Shown here: positions 1 to 11,128 of the stretch, one piece after another | Position numbering within the stretch: the stretch's first letter is position 1 | Layout of the letters: every line of letters begins with the position of its first letter | Assembly (NCBI GenBank): GCA_021401465.1 | Contig: JADDMT010000025.1 | Location: forward strand, 62,001 to 126,000 | DNA from: Teratosphaeria epicoccoides | Taxonomy: Eukaryota; Ascomycota; Dothideomycetes; Mycosphaerellales; Teratosphaeriaceae | DNA length: 64,000 bases | Direction: 5' to 3' | Program-made: the position numbers and the translations under genes | The notes under the pieces: model-generated | The model's input: only the letters and a program-made list of their open reading frames with translations | The model's database searches: none | What the model was told of the DNA's origin: nothing

Positions 1-284
1 AGCCGGGCTTGATTGTGATTCTCAGGTGTCTCGCGTCATCTAACACAGATTCTTGGCGGTAACCTGCACCGCCTTGATTACCTGTATCCAGCACTGAATC
101 GATGAATATTGATGATCAGCTTCATTGATCAATAATGATCCGAGGGGCCCACCAGAATGACGTAGTGCGGCTCTTTACTTTGATGATTTATCATTGATGG
201 TCGGTACATGTATCACATGTCGAAGAGCCGCATTGAAGCTTAATCGTCTTAACTATCCACTAATTAATGACCCAATGATTGAAA

Positions 285-1694
285 ATGTCCACCGAAACCA
301 TCACCACCGTCTCCCCCGCCACCAACAAGCCCATCATCCAACGCCATGGCCCGACCGACGCCGAGCTCGCCGAGCTGCCCAAGACAGCACACAAAGCTTT
401 CCTCCACTTCCGCAAGACATCTCTCGCCGATAGGAAGAAGATTGTGAGGAAGGCATTAGACATCATCGCCGACCGACAACATGACCTCGCCCAGGACATC
501 ACCGACCAGATGGGCAGGCCCATCGCCTACGCCGCCGTCGAGGTGAAGACGGCGGTCATGAGGGGAGAGTACCTCCTCCAGATCGCAGACCGGGCATTGG
601 AAGACACCCCCGGCGAGCCACAACAAGGCTTCCAGCGCTACGTGAGGAAAGTGCCCCTGGGTCCGACGCTGGTGCTCTTCGCGTGGAACTACCCCTACCT
701 CATCCTCGTCAACAGCCTCATACCCGCCCTCCTCTCAGGCAACTCAGTCATCCTCAAGCCCAGCCCGCAGACTCCCACCATCGTAGAACAAGTCGCCAAG
801 ATCTTCGTGGAAGCAGGTTTGCCCCAAGACGTCATCCAACACTTCCACTGCGGCGACTTCAGCAAGATCGAGAGACTCGTCCAGGCACCCGAGATCCAAC
901 TCGTCTGCTTCACCGGTTCCGTGGCTGGAGGGTTGGCCGTGCAGAGAGCCGCAGCAGGGCGCGTCGACTGCCGGGTCGGCCTAGAGCTCGGCGGAAAGGA
1001 TCCGGCGTACGTGCGAAAGGACGTGGACCTGGCATGGGCCGCAGCAGAGGTTGTGGACGGTGCTATCTTCAACTCAGGACAGAGTTGTTGCTCCATCGAG
1101 CGCGTCTACGTTGATGCGAGCGTGCATGATGAGTTTGTGAAGCAAGTGCAGAAGGTGCTGGCTGCCTACAAATTGGGTGACCCGAATGATGAAACCACCC
1201 AGATCGGACCTGTCATCAGCAAGGCGGCGGCGCAAAGAATCAGGGAGCACGTCGAGGACGCCGTGAAGAAAGGAGCAAAAGACGTCACGCCCAAGAACGA
1301 CACGTTCACGAATCCTCCACCAGACGGCAACTACGTCGCCCCGGTCTTGCTAACAAGCGTCACGCACGACATGCTCGTCACCCGCGACGAGACCTTCGGC
1401 CCCGTCATCCCCGTCATCGCGGTCGGTTCAGACACGGAAGCCGTGGATTTGATGAATGACTCACAGTTCGGGCTCACAGCATCCATCTGGACGAAGGATG
1501 TCGAGACGGGTCACCAGTTAGCCGACGGCGTCGAGGCTGGAACAGTCTTCGTCAACAGGTGCGACTACCCGAGTCCGGACCTGGCGTGGGTGGGGTGGAA
1601 GGATAGTGGCAAGGGGCAGACGCTGAGTGTGTTTGGGTTTGAGCAGTTCAGCCGGTTGAAGAGTTATCATGTTAAGGATTACCCGAAAGCGTGA
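285..1694 (+). CDS. NAD(P)-dependent aldehyde dehydrogenase
   Basis: Single-exon gene of 469 aa, the usual length for the aldehyde dehydrogenase superfamily, which oxidises aldehydes to acids with NAD(P). Visible landmarks are the N-terminal coenzyme-domain segment NYPYLILVNSLIPALLSGN, the FTGS nucleotide-binding turn, the LELGGK motif with the general-base Glu near residue 234, GQSC with the catalytic Cys near residue 268, and ETFGPVIPV near the C-terminus. I start at the ATG at 285; the same frame is open two codons further up but from TTG. The short form without a targeting peptide suggests a cytosolic enzyme of the succinate-semialdehyde or general aldehyde type. The substrate cannot be read from the sequence. 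Family call firm, specificity open. Confidence 0.93.
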   Translation: MSTETITTVSPATNKPIIQRHGPTDAELAELPKTAHKAFLHFRKTSLADRKKIVRKALDIIADRQHDLAQDITDQMGRPIAYAAVEVKTAVMRGEYLLQIADRALEDTPGEPQQGFQRYVRKVPLGPTLVLFAWNYPYLILVNSLIPALLSGNSVILKPSPQTPTIVEQVAKIFVEAGLPQDVIQHFHCGDFSKIERLVQAPEIQLVCFTGSVAGGLAVQRAAAGRVDCRVGLELGGKDPAYVRKDVDLAWAAAEVVDGAIFNSGQSCCSIERVYVDASVHDEFVKQVQKVLAAYKLGDPNDETTQIGPVISKAAAQRIREHVEDAVKKGAKDVTPKNDTFTNPPPDGNYVAPVLLTSVTHDMLVTRDETFGPVIPVIAVGSDTEAVDLMNDSQFGLTASIWTKDVETGHQLADGVEAGTVFVNRCDYPSPDLAWVGWKDSGKGQTLSVFGFEQFSRLKSYHVKDYPKA

Positions 1695-2066
1695 GGCAGT
1701 TGGACAGTGTTATTTGTTGGTTTTGACCGCAATGGAACAAATTGATCTGACCAGTCAAGGAGCCGTCCTTCGTGAGGGCTCTGAAGGTCCCGATGAATCC
1801 GGAAGCCAGTGGTGTTAGCCACGGCCAATGCACATCATTCTCAGGCGTCACGGCTGCAGTCGAACATACCACATGTAGAGATCATCGACACTAAAGCGAC
1901 GGGACCAAACAGCACATATCTCAACGTTCAAATCCCGTAAGACTCGATTCCCACACACATGTCACAAAACTCGAGCCGCTCTATCCTCTCTATCAACTCG
2001 CAAATGCAAAACCCAATCGTTCCAACTATTCCCACAGCCCTCCTCGAGAACCCCTCCCCCCCTCCA
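1695..2066. other. intergenic, no gene seen
   Basis: Spacer between two convergent genes (aldehyde dehydrogenase on plus, small acylated protein on minus). It presumably holds both 3' UTRs. I see no ORF or RNA gene with support. Confidence 0.5.
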
Positions 2067-2688
2067 CTATATCCGATTCTCCATCCCCTCCCCGATCGCC
2101 GAATCCCTCGCGAGCGGCGAGGGCTTCGGCGGCGCGGGCCGCGGCTGCGTGAACTGCTCGAACGACGGCAGGCGGTTCGTCGGGTCGGCGAAGTGCGCGG
2201 ACGGCGAGGAGCGCAGGGGCTGCAGGTGCGCGTACATTTTTGCTGCGTCCGCGATGGCTTTTTCGCGCACCCAGCGTTGGCTGTGTGTTGGTGAGTGAGT
2301 GAGGATTTTCTGGGGGACGAAGGGGCGGGAAGGGGAGGGGGGGAAATGGGCGCTTACTGTTCCGGGTCTATGCCGGGGAGCGTGACGTCCTCGCGGCGGA
2401 AGTCGGTGGGTCCGCTCTTCGGGGTTCCGGGGTTTTGGGGTCAGTGATGGGGAGCTCAAGGGGTGGTGTTGTAGAAGGTTTGCAGGTGGTGGTGGTGGCG
2501 GTGGGGGGGGGGGGGTCGATCAAGGTCCCGAAAGCAGGATGCATGGTCGACAACGGCAGATTTCTTTGGATGGGACTTTTTTGGGGGACAGGGAGGAAGG
2601 GACTCACAATCTGCAATGTGGGCCTCGTCTCCTCCTGCTCCTCCTCGACGTCCCCGCAGCAAAGCAGCTTGCGAAACCAGTCGCCCAT
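2067..2688 (-). CDS. small protein with N-terminal acylation motif, three exons
   Basis: Proposed exons 2688-2608, 2416-2358 and 2280-2067 give 117 aa with consistent phases (81, 59 and 214 nt) and GT-AG borders. The N-terminus MGDWFRKLLCCG has Gly at position 2 and a Cys pair at 10-11, the layout of a myristoylated and palmitoylated membrane-anchored protein. An acidic run (EEEQEE) and a helical stretch (VREKAIADAAKMYAHL) follow, then a proline-rich tail. An in-frame ATG 25 codons upstream (2763) could be the start instead, which would bury the acylation motif. I do not recognise the family. The layout recalls LAMTOR1/Meh1-type anchors, but I see no clear similarity. Confidence 0.6.
2483..2517 (+). 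repeat. G-rich simple sequence
   Basis: GGT/GGC triplets run into an uninterrupted G tract inside the first intron of the small acylated-protein gene. It is low complexity and probably length-variable. Confidence 0.8.
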
Positions 2689-4378
2689 CTTGCTGCGGCT
2701 CGACGCCGGCTCGTCGAACCCCACCGAAGTCTTTGGCTCTTTGAGCTCGGCGGCTCCTGACATCTCTTCTTCGAGGTGGGGGGCCTTTGACCCCACGAGA
2801 GAGAGCAGAGCAGGGGACGCGGCCTCCTTGATATCGAGGTCGGAAGGGGGAGAGACTTGTCTTGGGCTGCTGCTGCGACTTTGAGAGACTGTAGCGAGCG
2901 GGGATCCCAGGCAGATATGTATGTCTTTCACAAAGTCTGATTGAGAGAGACCTTGTGTTGCGTTCCCGTTTGACACTCGTGTGGGAGTCTCGATGCGTGA
3001 TTTTGGCGCGGTCTCGGGATGCTGGACAAAGAATGTCTGAAATTGGAGCTTTGGGCTGGATAACGACGGGATCGCGGGCTCCGGCTTTCTAGGCGGTGGA
3101 TAGGTGCGGTCCGGATGGGTTTTTGGTGGCAGTGATGGACGGAAGTGTCGGGCTGCTGGTGCACCGATGGAGTCGGATGATGGATAGAGGTTTTGATGTC
3201 AAGAGTGAGAGTCGATCGACTGGTTGGGTTTTGCCTTGGATGCATGCGATTGGGGTGGGGAATAAAGGAACAGTAGCGAGGGAGGGGCGTCAATGACAGG
3301 CAACGAAGCTCAGTGAAGAGCTCGATGGTCGTTGAGAGCAGAGGGGGGACGATGCCGGTGGAGTGTATATCAGATCGTGATGCTCGGTCATACAGGATAG
3401 CAAGAAGATTGCATACCTCCTATTGCCCAAATGCGGTCACAGTCAGAATCTGAATCCTGTCCACCTTGCTAGGCGAGGAATGGAGACTTGCCACGAGGCG
3501 GATACGAGTCGTTGCGGAGCAGAGTAGCCATTGTTCCTTGCGCCTGTCGTCGGGATAGAGGGACAGTCGCGCATTCCTGGGCTCCGCCTGGCTGGAATGT
3601 ACCGTTATGTCACCATATGCCAGCCGTCAAGAGCCCGACTGCACCGCGAGGTGAATATGAACGTGGGCAAGACTCTGGACGGTCTCGCTGTGCTTGAGAC
3701 TCATCAGAGCAGACTTGTGCGTTGGAGCATTCGACGCATGCCCGGGGAAGAGGAAGACGTAGTGATTTACCCCCATCTCACTGCAGGGTCGGCAGCAGCT
3801 GTGTCACATGCCTTGCATGGGCGAGCCGCAACGCCGACGCCGTAGATGCAATTACGACTCTCCATGTGCAACGAACGGCAGAGCCAGGAACGGAACTTCC
3901 CAGAAAAGATGCAAAGACCAAATAATACGCTGTAAGGGATTTATCTTCTCTTCTTCCTGTTTTCTACAGACCACACCTCGCTGCCACCATCCCGGACGCC
4001 AGCTCCCGGCCAAAAAGAAAATCCACAAAGCTATTCAATCAATCCTAGACAACAGCATGGAGTCTGTTGCACTCAATAACTGAAGCCTGGGCATTGTAAC
4101 ACCGCTTCACTGTACTCACACCGCCGGATTGGCCTGGAAAAGGCTGCGTACCACACAACCCGCTCATCATGTACCCAAAAAAACAAAAAAAAAATTGCAA
4201 TCCTTCAGACGTTCCATCACCAGACAGTGCACACCCAAACACCCACCCGTCCGTTGATATCAGCAGTCCACACACTCTATACTCCCTCACACCGACCGGT
4301 CTACACATCCCCCACCGCCCAACTCACCAACACCGCCGCAAGCCCTTCACGAATCCACTCGCGCTCCTCCTCCACCAG

Positions 4379-4409
<31 letters not shown>

Positions 4410-5072
4410 AGCGGCGGAGACCTGCCCTCCCAGTTTCCACCCGACAGGCCTCGAACACTTTGCGTGACGACCTCCGGTCCCGCCGTCTGCGCCGTCTCCT
4501 CGCCGCCCCAGCTCGGGACGGCATGTCAGTGCAATCGATCGATCACGCCTGCAGCGGGTCAAGTCTGCGGGGATTGTTCGAGATAAGAGAGAGAGTGTGT
4601 GTGTGGACCCAGAAAGTTTCTGGGGCTGGAATAGGCGGCCCGCACTTGGAAGTTTCCCATTTTCTTTTTCAGGGTTTGGCCGGAACGCTGTCGAGACTCG
4701 TGGGCGAAATGCCGGGAACTTTTGTGTCGTTTTTCCAACGGTAGTCTCTGCTTCTCGCTATGCAATACTTTGGAGGAGATCCACGAAAGCCGGAGCGGAA
4801 GCACCGCCAAGCGTCGTGAAAACGATCCTCCCCCACTCGAGGCTGCCTGCAGTCCCACAACGCGACTGACGCAGTACCTCCGTGGTCGCCCGGTCCTCTT
4901 GCTCTGGCGATCGGATCTGGTCTGCACCTTCGAGCAGGGACACTTCGACGCCAGCTCTTCATTGGGTCCCCAAACCACTTCCCGCTTGCGCCCAGCCGCC
5001 GAAATGAAAGTGTGAGCAACTCCACCTCAAGAGGAATGCGGCAACGCAGGAACTTGAAGATCCTCGGCCGCT
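2689..5072. other. long intergenic stretch with homopolymer tract
   Basis: About 2.4 kb between divergent transcription of the small acylated protein and the 3' end of the protease-like gene. It contains many short overlapping ORFs of biased composition but none with a recognisable domain, codon pattern or intron structure. The poly-C tract at 4379-4408 lies here. A missed lineage-specific gene cannot be excluded. Confidence 0.4.
4379..4408 (+). repeat. poly-C tract of about 30
   Basis: An uninterrupted run of about 30 cytosines in intergenic DNA. On the opposite strand it is a G tract that could form G-rich secondary structure. Homopolymers of this length are unstable, and the exact length in an assembly is doubtful. 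Confidence 0.9.
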
Positions 5073-6591
5073 TCACGCCTCCATCTCATGCCTCTTGTTC
5101 GGACTTTCCAACTCTGCAGCCGGCGCCGCCGCCTTCGCCGCCCCCTCACCGCCACCCGCAGCGTTCTCCCGCACGTCATCCCCACCGACGACCTCATAAA
5201 GACTCCTCCCCAAAATCTCCGCGGCCGGAAGCCGACCCTGTCGCGTCCCTTCGCCCTCGACCGTCGCGCCCACCGCCGTCGTCTCCGACATCTCCCGGAA
5301 CTCCCCGATCCGCCGAGTCCGCCAAAAGAAGAACAACCCACCAGCGACGAGCACCCCCGCAACCACAACACCCACGACAACCCCCGCAATCCCCCTTCCG
5401 CTTAACCCTTCTCCGTTCCCAACCTCGTCTCCCAGCGGCGAAATCGCCACAGCCCCAATGCCCCCATGACTCCTCCGATGCGTCGCCTGCCCCACCCCGA
5501 ACGTGCCCCTCTCCCAGTCCACAACCACATAGCTCTCCTGCAGAAACGCCCGTCGCAGCACACTGTCCGTCATCCCTTGCCCGTCGGATCGGAAACACCG
5601 GTGTACTCACATTATACGTCGGTGGACCCTGGCTATGCTCGAACGCCTCGTACTCGAAGTCGACCGTCACCGTCTCGGAGGACGTGCCGTTCGCCGCGAG
5701 CGTGAATTTGAACTGAGGGTTCAGATTCCTGAGCGTGGCCGGGGAGGCGACGACGTAGAGGTCCGTCGCGGTATCGTACGCCAGGTCGAGTGCGGACGCC
5801 AGGGCGTCGCAGATGGCGGCCGGGAGCCAGAGGGCCGGGAGCATGGAGTCGATGGCCACCGCGATGTCGCCGCCCGTCTCATCCCCGAGGAGGGAAATCG
5901 TGCCGTTGAGGGTCTTGGCGATCTCGAGGCCCGTGACACTCAGCGTCAAAGCCCTGTCGCCGCTGCTGTCGTTGACGTCGAACGTCACATTGTTCATCTC
6001 GACCGCCTCGGGATCATAGCCCCCCAGGACCAGATTCGCGGGGGACGCGTCGTAGTACGCTCCCGCCGTGAAGCCGTACGAAAGACTCCGGATCGCGCCG
6101 GCGTCTTTGAGGCTCGTCAGGAGACTCGGATGGTTCTCCGGATCCTGCAACGCGACAGCCTTCTGCCCCAGCCCCAGCATGCCCCACCAGAAGCTCGTCC
6201 CGTTGAACAGCGCGATCGTCTGGCTCCGGAACGACAGCACCACGTCCACCCCGGTACTGTTGCTTGCGTTCAGCGTCACCATGTCCGTGACGTAGCTCCT
6301 GATCTCGGGAAAGAAGTAGTCCGTGTTCGGGATGCGCTCGGTCGCGTCGACGGTCAGGGTGCTGGACTCGTTGGCGTGGAAGAGGTTGCCGCGGGCGGCG
6401 GTGCAGTTGGGGACGAGAGACGTGATGGTGGCGTTGCAACCCGGGGGAGTGATGGCCCAGAGCTCGCTGCCGGCGGTGGCGGACAGCATGGCGAGCCATT
6501 GGGGCGGCGTGCCGATGCCGACGGCGACTTGGGACCATTGGCCGAGAAATCGAGGGACGGCGGGCAGGACGAGGGGCTCGGGGGTGCGCAT
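5073..6591 (-). CDS. aspartic-protease-like membrane protein lacking catalytic Asp
   Basis: The body reads from about 6591 to 5610. After a short intron near 5578-5610 it continues to 5073. It has the pepsin-fold layout: VGIGTPPQ near the start, FWWGMLGLG, YGFTAG, NLVLGGYD, and RAFLQESYVVVDWE after the intron. Many NxS/T sites suggest secretion. A hydrophobic segment (GIAGVVVGVVVAGVLVAGG) and a basic stop-transfer WRTRR near the C-terminus indicate a type I membrane anchor, as in yapsin-like proteins. Both catalytic triads are altered: the first DTG position reads ATAG and the second reads DSM. No signal peptide is visible at 6591, so an upstream exon is probably missing from this model. The exact intron borders are uncertain (GTATAA or GTGAGT donor). 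It is probably a catalytically dead member. Confidence 0.7.
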
Positions 6592-7357
6592 GGCTGTGTT
6601 GGTGATGTTGGTGAACGGTGCCGGGATGGGAGGTTTGCGTCCATAACGGTCGTGGAGGTTTTGGAGGGGGAAAGGGGGTAGAATGTCAGCGCTTGCTGCC
6701 AGGTGGATACATGTACTGTGATATGTGCACCTCGCGCATGCCACTTTCGGAATAGCGAAGTAAGCTGTGCAGCGTACAGCTCGTACTCGCTGTAAGCAAA
6801 GCGTAGCTCGCTGTTCCACGCATGGTCAGCTCCGCACGCGAAGATATGGCGATATCTATAGTAAGCGGACACGGCCGATCATTCCTGGCAACAGTCTCGA
6901 TATTTTTGGCAGGCTATCTCGTCCATGTCCATTCGTCCACACACTCCGTGATTCCATTCTCGTGTGCCATCTGCCGTGTGCCCTTGTATATGTGCTGTGT
7001 CAGACTGATCCTGGTCTGTACACCAGTCAGCGAGCGGCGCAGCTCCGCAGAGGCACGCACGTCCTGCACAGCCGTGTACACAGCACGTCCCGAGCACAAC
7101 GCGGCGTGGCTGCTTGTCATGCTGCTGGTCGCGCAGGCCTGAGACGACCAACGAGAATGAGGCGAGAACTTGGAAAAGGATTGCGAGCAGAACAGCTGTA
7201 GGTCAGCGAAGATGCTCCGTGGCTGGGATGACTTCAAAACGTCGTGCAACTGTGCATTGCGGAATACCTGATGGCCTGAGGCATCATTCATCCCTCTCAC
7301 CGCCAGTGGGCGATCTGGAGCGTACAGCTCATGTGTGTGTCATGTGACCGTCACCGC
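6592..7357. other. intergenic, may hold the missing first exon
   Basis: No complete gene is seen. A pyrimidine-rich stretch and CAG near 6700 could be the acceptor of an upstream exon that supplies the signal peptide of the protease-like gene, but no convincing signal sequence was found. Confidence 0.35.
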
Positions 7358-8252
7358 TCAGCTCACATCCATCGCCTCCCCGTCCGCCACCCCCGGCGGC
7401 AACCGGCCCTCATTCATCATCTTCTCCAACCTCTGCACCTCGGCCAACGTCCTCGCCTGGTTGACCAGGGCGCTATACCTCGCCTTCTCCGTCTCCGTCA
7501 ACGCCATCCTCTTCCCCTTGGCCAAGCCGTTCGTGGCAGGAGCACCGTAGCCCACACCGCCCTTGGACTTGACCGCCGCGATCTGCTGCGCCAAGGCGGT
7601 CGGAGCGTCGTGCGTGCCGAAGAGCTCGTTCGCGGCGGCGCGCTCGGCGTCTTTGACTTTCTGGAAGTCGAGGAAGCGGATTTGAGGGGCGCGCCAGAGT
7701 AGGTAGTAGCGGTAGTTCTTGCCCGACATGTCAGATCCTGCCTTCCCGATGGGGAGTCGGTGAGATTCAATGTGACGCACCTCCTTGCTCGTCACCGGAC
7801 ACCCCACCAGACTCACGTGCTCCAGCTGGCGGCAACTCTGCAACCCATCCAGATCCCCGAGCTCGGCCACGTCATTCTGCGTCAGCACCAGCGTCCGCAG
7901 CCCCGGCAGGCTCCTGCCCAGACTCGGCTGAATCAGCGCGATGCGGTTCCTCGCACACAACAGCGTCTGCAATCGCGGAGAGAGCGAGAAGTTGCCGAGG
8001 GAAGTGACGTCGTTGTCGGTCAAGTCGATGCACTCGTGGTCTTTGGCGACGCCCACGTTCTCGATCGCGGGGATCTTGTGGCCTGGCGGAGGGGAATGAC
8101 TAATGTATGAGCTAGCTCTGGTGTGCAGTATCTGTCCCTTCCAGGGGCGGGGTGGTGGTGGAGGGAGGGGTACCTCTGAGGTCGAGTTCGCGCTCGTTGA
8201 GGGCGTTGTTGTACGACAGCGAATGCTGGATCAACTCCGCCGTGAGCCTCAT
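7358..8252 (-). CDS. LEA1: U2 snRNP component A' (Lea1), leucine-rich repeat protein
   Basis: Three exons, 8252-8174, 8082-7781 and 7717-7358, give 246 aa with matching phases; the introns are 91 and 63 nt. The N-terminus MRLTAELIQHSLSYNN, the LRR run (ECIDLTDNDVTSLGNF, LQTLLCARNRI, LRTLVLTQNDVAELGDL) and the cap segment YRYYLLWRAPQIRFLDFQKV are typical of U2A'. This protein binds U2B'' and stem-loop IV of U2 snRNA in the spliceosome. The 63-nt second intron is in frame and unspliced reading would insert 21 residues; the family sequence argues for removal. It is divergent from DIB1 with 277 bp between start codons. Confidence 0.92.
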
Positions 8253-8529
8253 CTTGTCAGTGTGACGATCACCGTGAGGCTGGTGTGGTTGGGAGTGACG
8301 GCAGTGGCATTGTCATTGTCGTTTCGGCTGTCGCGTGCTTGACACGAAATCTTCGAATGTCCCACGTGTTTTTGCAGCACGCGAGTCATGTCACGTAACC
8401 AGGTCATCACGCTGCTCCATCATCGATCTATCTCTCCCTCACACACGGCATTTCACTCGACACAACACACCACTACCAACCCCACCCGCCTCCGATACCC
8501 GTCCAAACAACCCCCCCCCCCATCACACC
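8253..8529. promoter_or_regulatory. shared promoter of LEA1 and DIB1
   Basis: A 277-bp gap separates the start codons of two divergent spliceosomal genes and must hold both promoters and 5' leaders. A C11 run sits about 10 bases before the DIB1 ATG. I see no TATA box on either side. Confidence 0.7.
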
Positions 8530-8961
8530 ATGGGCTCCGTCGTCATCCCCCACCTCGTCACCGGCTGGCACGTCGACCAAGCCATCATGTCTGAAGAAGA
8601 CCGCCTCGTCGTGATCCGCTTCGGCCGCGACTGGGACCCCGACTGCATGCGCCAAGACGAAGTCCTCTACAAGATCGCCGACCGCGTGAAAAACTTCGCC
8701 GTCATCTATGTCTGCGACATCGACCAAGTCCCCGACTTCAAACAGATGTACGAGCTCTACGACACCGTCACCCTCATGTTTTTCTTTCGCAACAAGCACA
8801 TGATGTGTGACTTCGGCACGGGCAACAACAACAAGTTGAATTGGGTGCTGGAGGATAAGCAGGAGCTGATTGATATTTTGGAGACGATCTACAAGGGCGC
8901 CAAGAAGGGGAGGGGGTTGGTGGTGAGTCCGAAGGATTATTCGACGAGGTATCGCTATTGA
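8530..8961 (+). CDS. DIB1: U5 snRNP protein Dib1 / Dim1 (TXNL4A family)
   Basis: Intronless 143-aa ORF, the family length of 142-143. The thioredoxin-fold spliceosomal protein signature is unmistakable: the N-terminus VIPHLVTGWHVDQAI, RLVVIRFGRDWDPDCM, VYVCDIDQVPDF, LMFFFRNKHMMCDFGTGNNN and GRGLVVSPKDYSTRYRY at the end. Dib1 is an essential part of the U4/U6.U5 tri-snRNP and must leave before splicing activation. The start is ATG at 8530, with Gly following. It is head-to-head with LEA1. Confidence 0.97.
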   Translation: MGSVVIPHLVTGWHVDQAIMSEEDRLVVIRFGRDWDPDCMRQDEVLYKIADRVKNFAVIYVCDIDQVPDFKQMYELYDTVTLMFFFRNKHMMCDFGTGNNNKLNWVLEDKQELIDILETIYKGAKKGRGLVVSPKDYSTRYRY

Positions 8962-10060
8962 ATCGCGGTGTCGGCTGTGATGCTGCAATCCTCTGCGCTG
9001 CACTGGTCAGGCCGGCAAATGTGGCCGAAGAGCATGAGGTGGGCGAGTTTCGACCTCTTAAGAGAGATTGACCCATCACGGATAGGCTTACATCCAGGGG
9101 CCTACTCTGCTCGAAAGCGCCTCAAGGTCGACTTAAGATTCCAATTCCTCGGTCGGTGGACCTCGATTGGGTGATGTCGCACCCCTTCCCCGGTCGTCTG
9201 TTGTCCGTGTCGTGTGGTTCGAGACGAAGATTGGCAGACGACTCACTCTTGTGCCGGTGAGCTGATGGCACAGCTTTGTGAAACATAGTGACATGTGGCA
9301 AAGGACGTGCAGCAGTTCTTCTGCTGCACATTTCACACGTGACATTTTCCGGCGTCGGCGGAGAATCCAAGTAACGCTTCTCCTGATGCGCTCAACTCAA
9401 TCAATCGTAGAACCCGCATCTAGACACAAACAATCGCACAGAGCCGTCGGAGAACACTCAGACGACGGCAGATCCGCGAACTCCTTCTAGACCCCCTGTC
9501 AGCCCATTCACCCTCTGAAACAAGATTTCCCCGTCAGACTCCCAAATCGACAATCGCGAGCACGGACGCACTTGGAAACTCACAGACACTACCTGATCCC
9601 CAATGGCAGCTCCCAGGTCTCGAAGCCACGATCACCTACACATCGCCGCCGTGCCCACAGGCACGCTGAGCCCGCACACCGACGGCCGATCGCGTGCCGC
9701 GGCGCAGTACCCGACAATGACATTCTAGATGATGGAGCCACCGCAACGGGACATAGCTACGAGCCGCGCGGTACACACCGAGAACTGCGACGCCGACCCC
9801 GGATGCCGTTATATTGTATCGATTATGTATGCCACTGCACCACGGGCCCACTGCGGCGGAGGGGGTGGACCGGTGGAAGACTGAACAAGCCGAGACAGGC
9901 GGGGGAGACCATTCACGAGGGAGTTTCTGGAGGACTGTGCCTTCATATCTTCACTGGGATGCTGCTCGAGACTGACGAGAAGCGCACGCTTGCATGCCTA
10001 CGGGTATCAACCAGCTGGCTCACCAACGCCCACCTCATGCATGCACGCATCGCACCCCAT
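8962..10060. other. intergenic, no gene seen
   Basis: About 1.1 kb between convergent DIB1 and TMA46. Short ORFs on both strands lack domains or credible splice structure. It probably holds the two 3' UTRs plus spacer. Confidence 0.5.
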
Positions 10061-11128
10061 CTACTCGTCACCCTCCACATTCCCGTTCGGCTCCTCAGCC
10101 ACCGCCACCGTCTCACCGCCACCTGGCCCCTGTATCCTCTCCTGCTCCTTCTTCTGCCGCGCTTCCTCAGTCTCCCGTCGCAAGGCTTCGAGATTCCAAG
10201 TACTGTCATCATCGTCGTCGTCGTCGTCTTCATCCTCCGAACCAGAAGCCTCCCAATCGCCCTTCTCGAACATTGCCCGCCCGGTCGCCTCCTTCATCTC
10301 TTGCGCCTGCTTCTCAGCAGCCTTCTTATCTAACCTCTCCTTCTTCCACTTCGCGAAGCTCTCGGGCGTCACAGGGGTCAGCTTGCCAGTGAGCTTATGC
10401 CTCTCGCTCTCCAGGAAGTCTTCCAGAGTCAAGGTGGCCAACGGACTCTTATCCATCAACGCCTTCTCCGCTGCTCTCTGCTCCTTCGTCTTCAACACGA
10501 ACCCCGGTGGTAACGAATGCTTGTACATGCACTTGTCGCCTCCATTCGGACATGTCCAAAACCATCCATACTTCTGATTCTCGACAGCCTCGATAAAGAA
10601 TTTGCACACCTTGTCTGTCGTAGTCTTCGGATTTCCGTGCTTCGACAGCACGACGCTGCGAAGCTTCTCCTCATCCCAGTCTGCCATGTCATCCTTCTTC
10701 TTTTCATCCTCCTCACCCTCGCCTTCACGAGTGTCGGTGTACAGTGACTTCTTCTGAGTCTTACGCTCGATATCAAGATCGTGAGAGAACTTGCACTTCT
10801 TGCCCTTTTCGCAAGCGCCTTTCTTGTGAAATTGACACAGAATAGTCTTCGGGTCCACGCCGAATGGCACCTTCTGCGCCTGCGCGACGGGCTTGAACAA
10901 CTCTGCCGCCTCCCGCTTCGCCTGCTCCGCCGCTGCCTTCTCCTTCTCACGTGCCGCTTTCTCAGCCTCCTTCTTCTTTTGATCAGGAGTCATGGACGAG
11001 GCTTTCGCCTGCTTGATCTGTTGAATCTGCTTCTGTGCGGCGCCACCTTTCTTGTTCTTCATGCCAAACGTCTTGTCGACCTCAACCTTCTTGGCCTTGG
11101 GCTGGTCGCCCTTTCCCTTTGGCGGCAT
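10061..11128 (-). CDS. TMA46: CCCH zinc-finger translation factor Tma46 (ZC3H15/DFRP1 family)
   Basis: Intronless, 355 aa. The order is typical of the family: the N-terminus MPPKGKG followed by DKTFGMKNKKG, a long lysine-rich coiled coil (residues 30-78), a CCCH finger at residues 98-116 (CQFHKKGACEKGKKCKFSH), a second Cys/His finger near residues 174-205 ending CPNGGDKCMYKH, and the DFRP segment KSPLATLTLEDFLE. Tma46 binds the ribosome-associated GTPase Rbg1/DRG1. An acidic stretch of about eight Asp, encoded by a GAC/GAT repeat, lies before the C-terminus. It is divergent from OST4. Confidence 0.93.
   Translation of the reverse strand: MPPKGKGDQPKAKKVEVDKTFGMKNKKGGAAQKQIQQIKQAKASSMTPDQKKKEAEKAAREKEKAAAEQAKREAAELFKPVAQAQKVPFGVDPKTILCQFHKKGACEKGKKCKFSHDLDIERKTQKKSLYTDTREGEGEEDEKKKDDMADWDEEKLRSVVLSKHGNPKTTTDKVCKFFIEAVENQKYGWFWTCPNGGDKCMYKHSLPPGFVLKTKEQRAAEKALMDKSPLATLTLEDFLESERHKLTGKLTPVTPESFAKWKKERLDKKAAEKQAQEMKEATGRAMFEKGDWEASGSEDEDDDDDDDDSTWNLEALRRETEEARQKKEQERIQGPGGGETVAVAEEPNGNVEGDE

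Noticed and set aside
5635..6681. 348-codon plus-strand ORF
   Set aside because: Antisense shadow of the protease-like gene; Arg/Gly-rich with no domain.
9572..10333. 253-codon plus-strand ORF
   Set aside because: Mostly intergenic and antisense to the TMA46 3' end; biased composition, and the start is not convincing.
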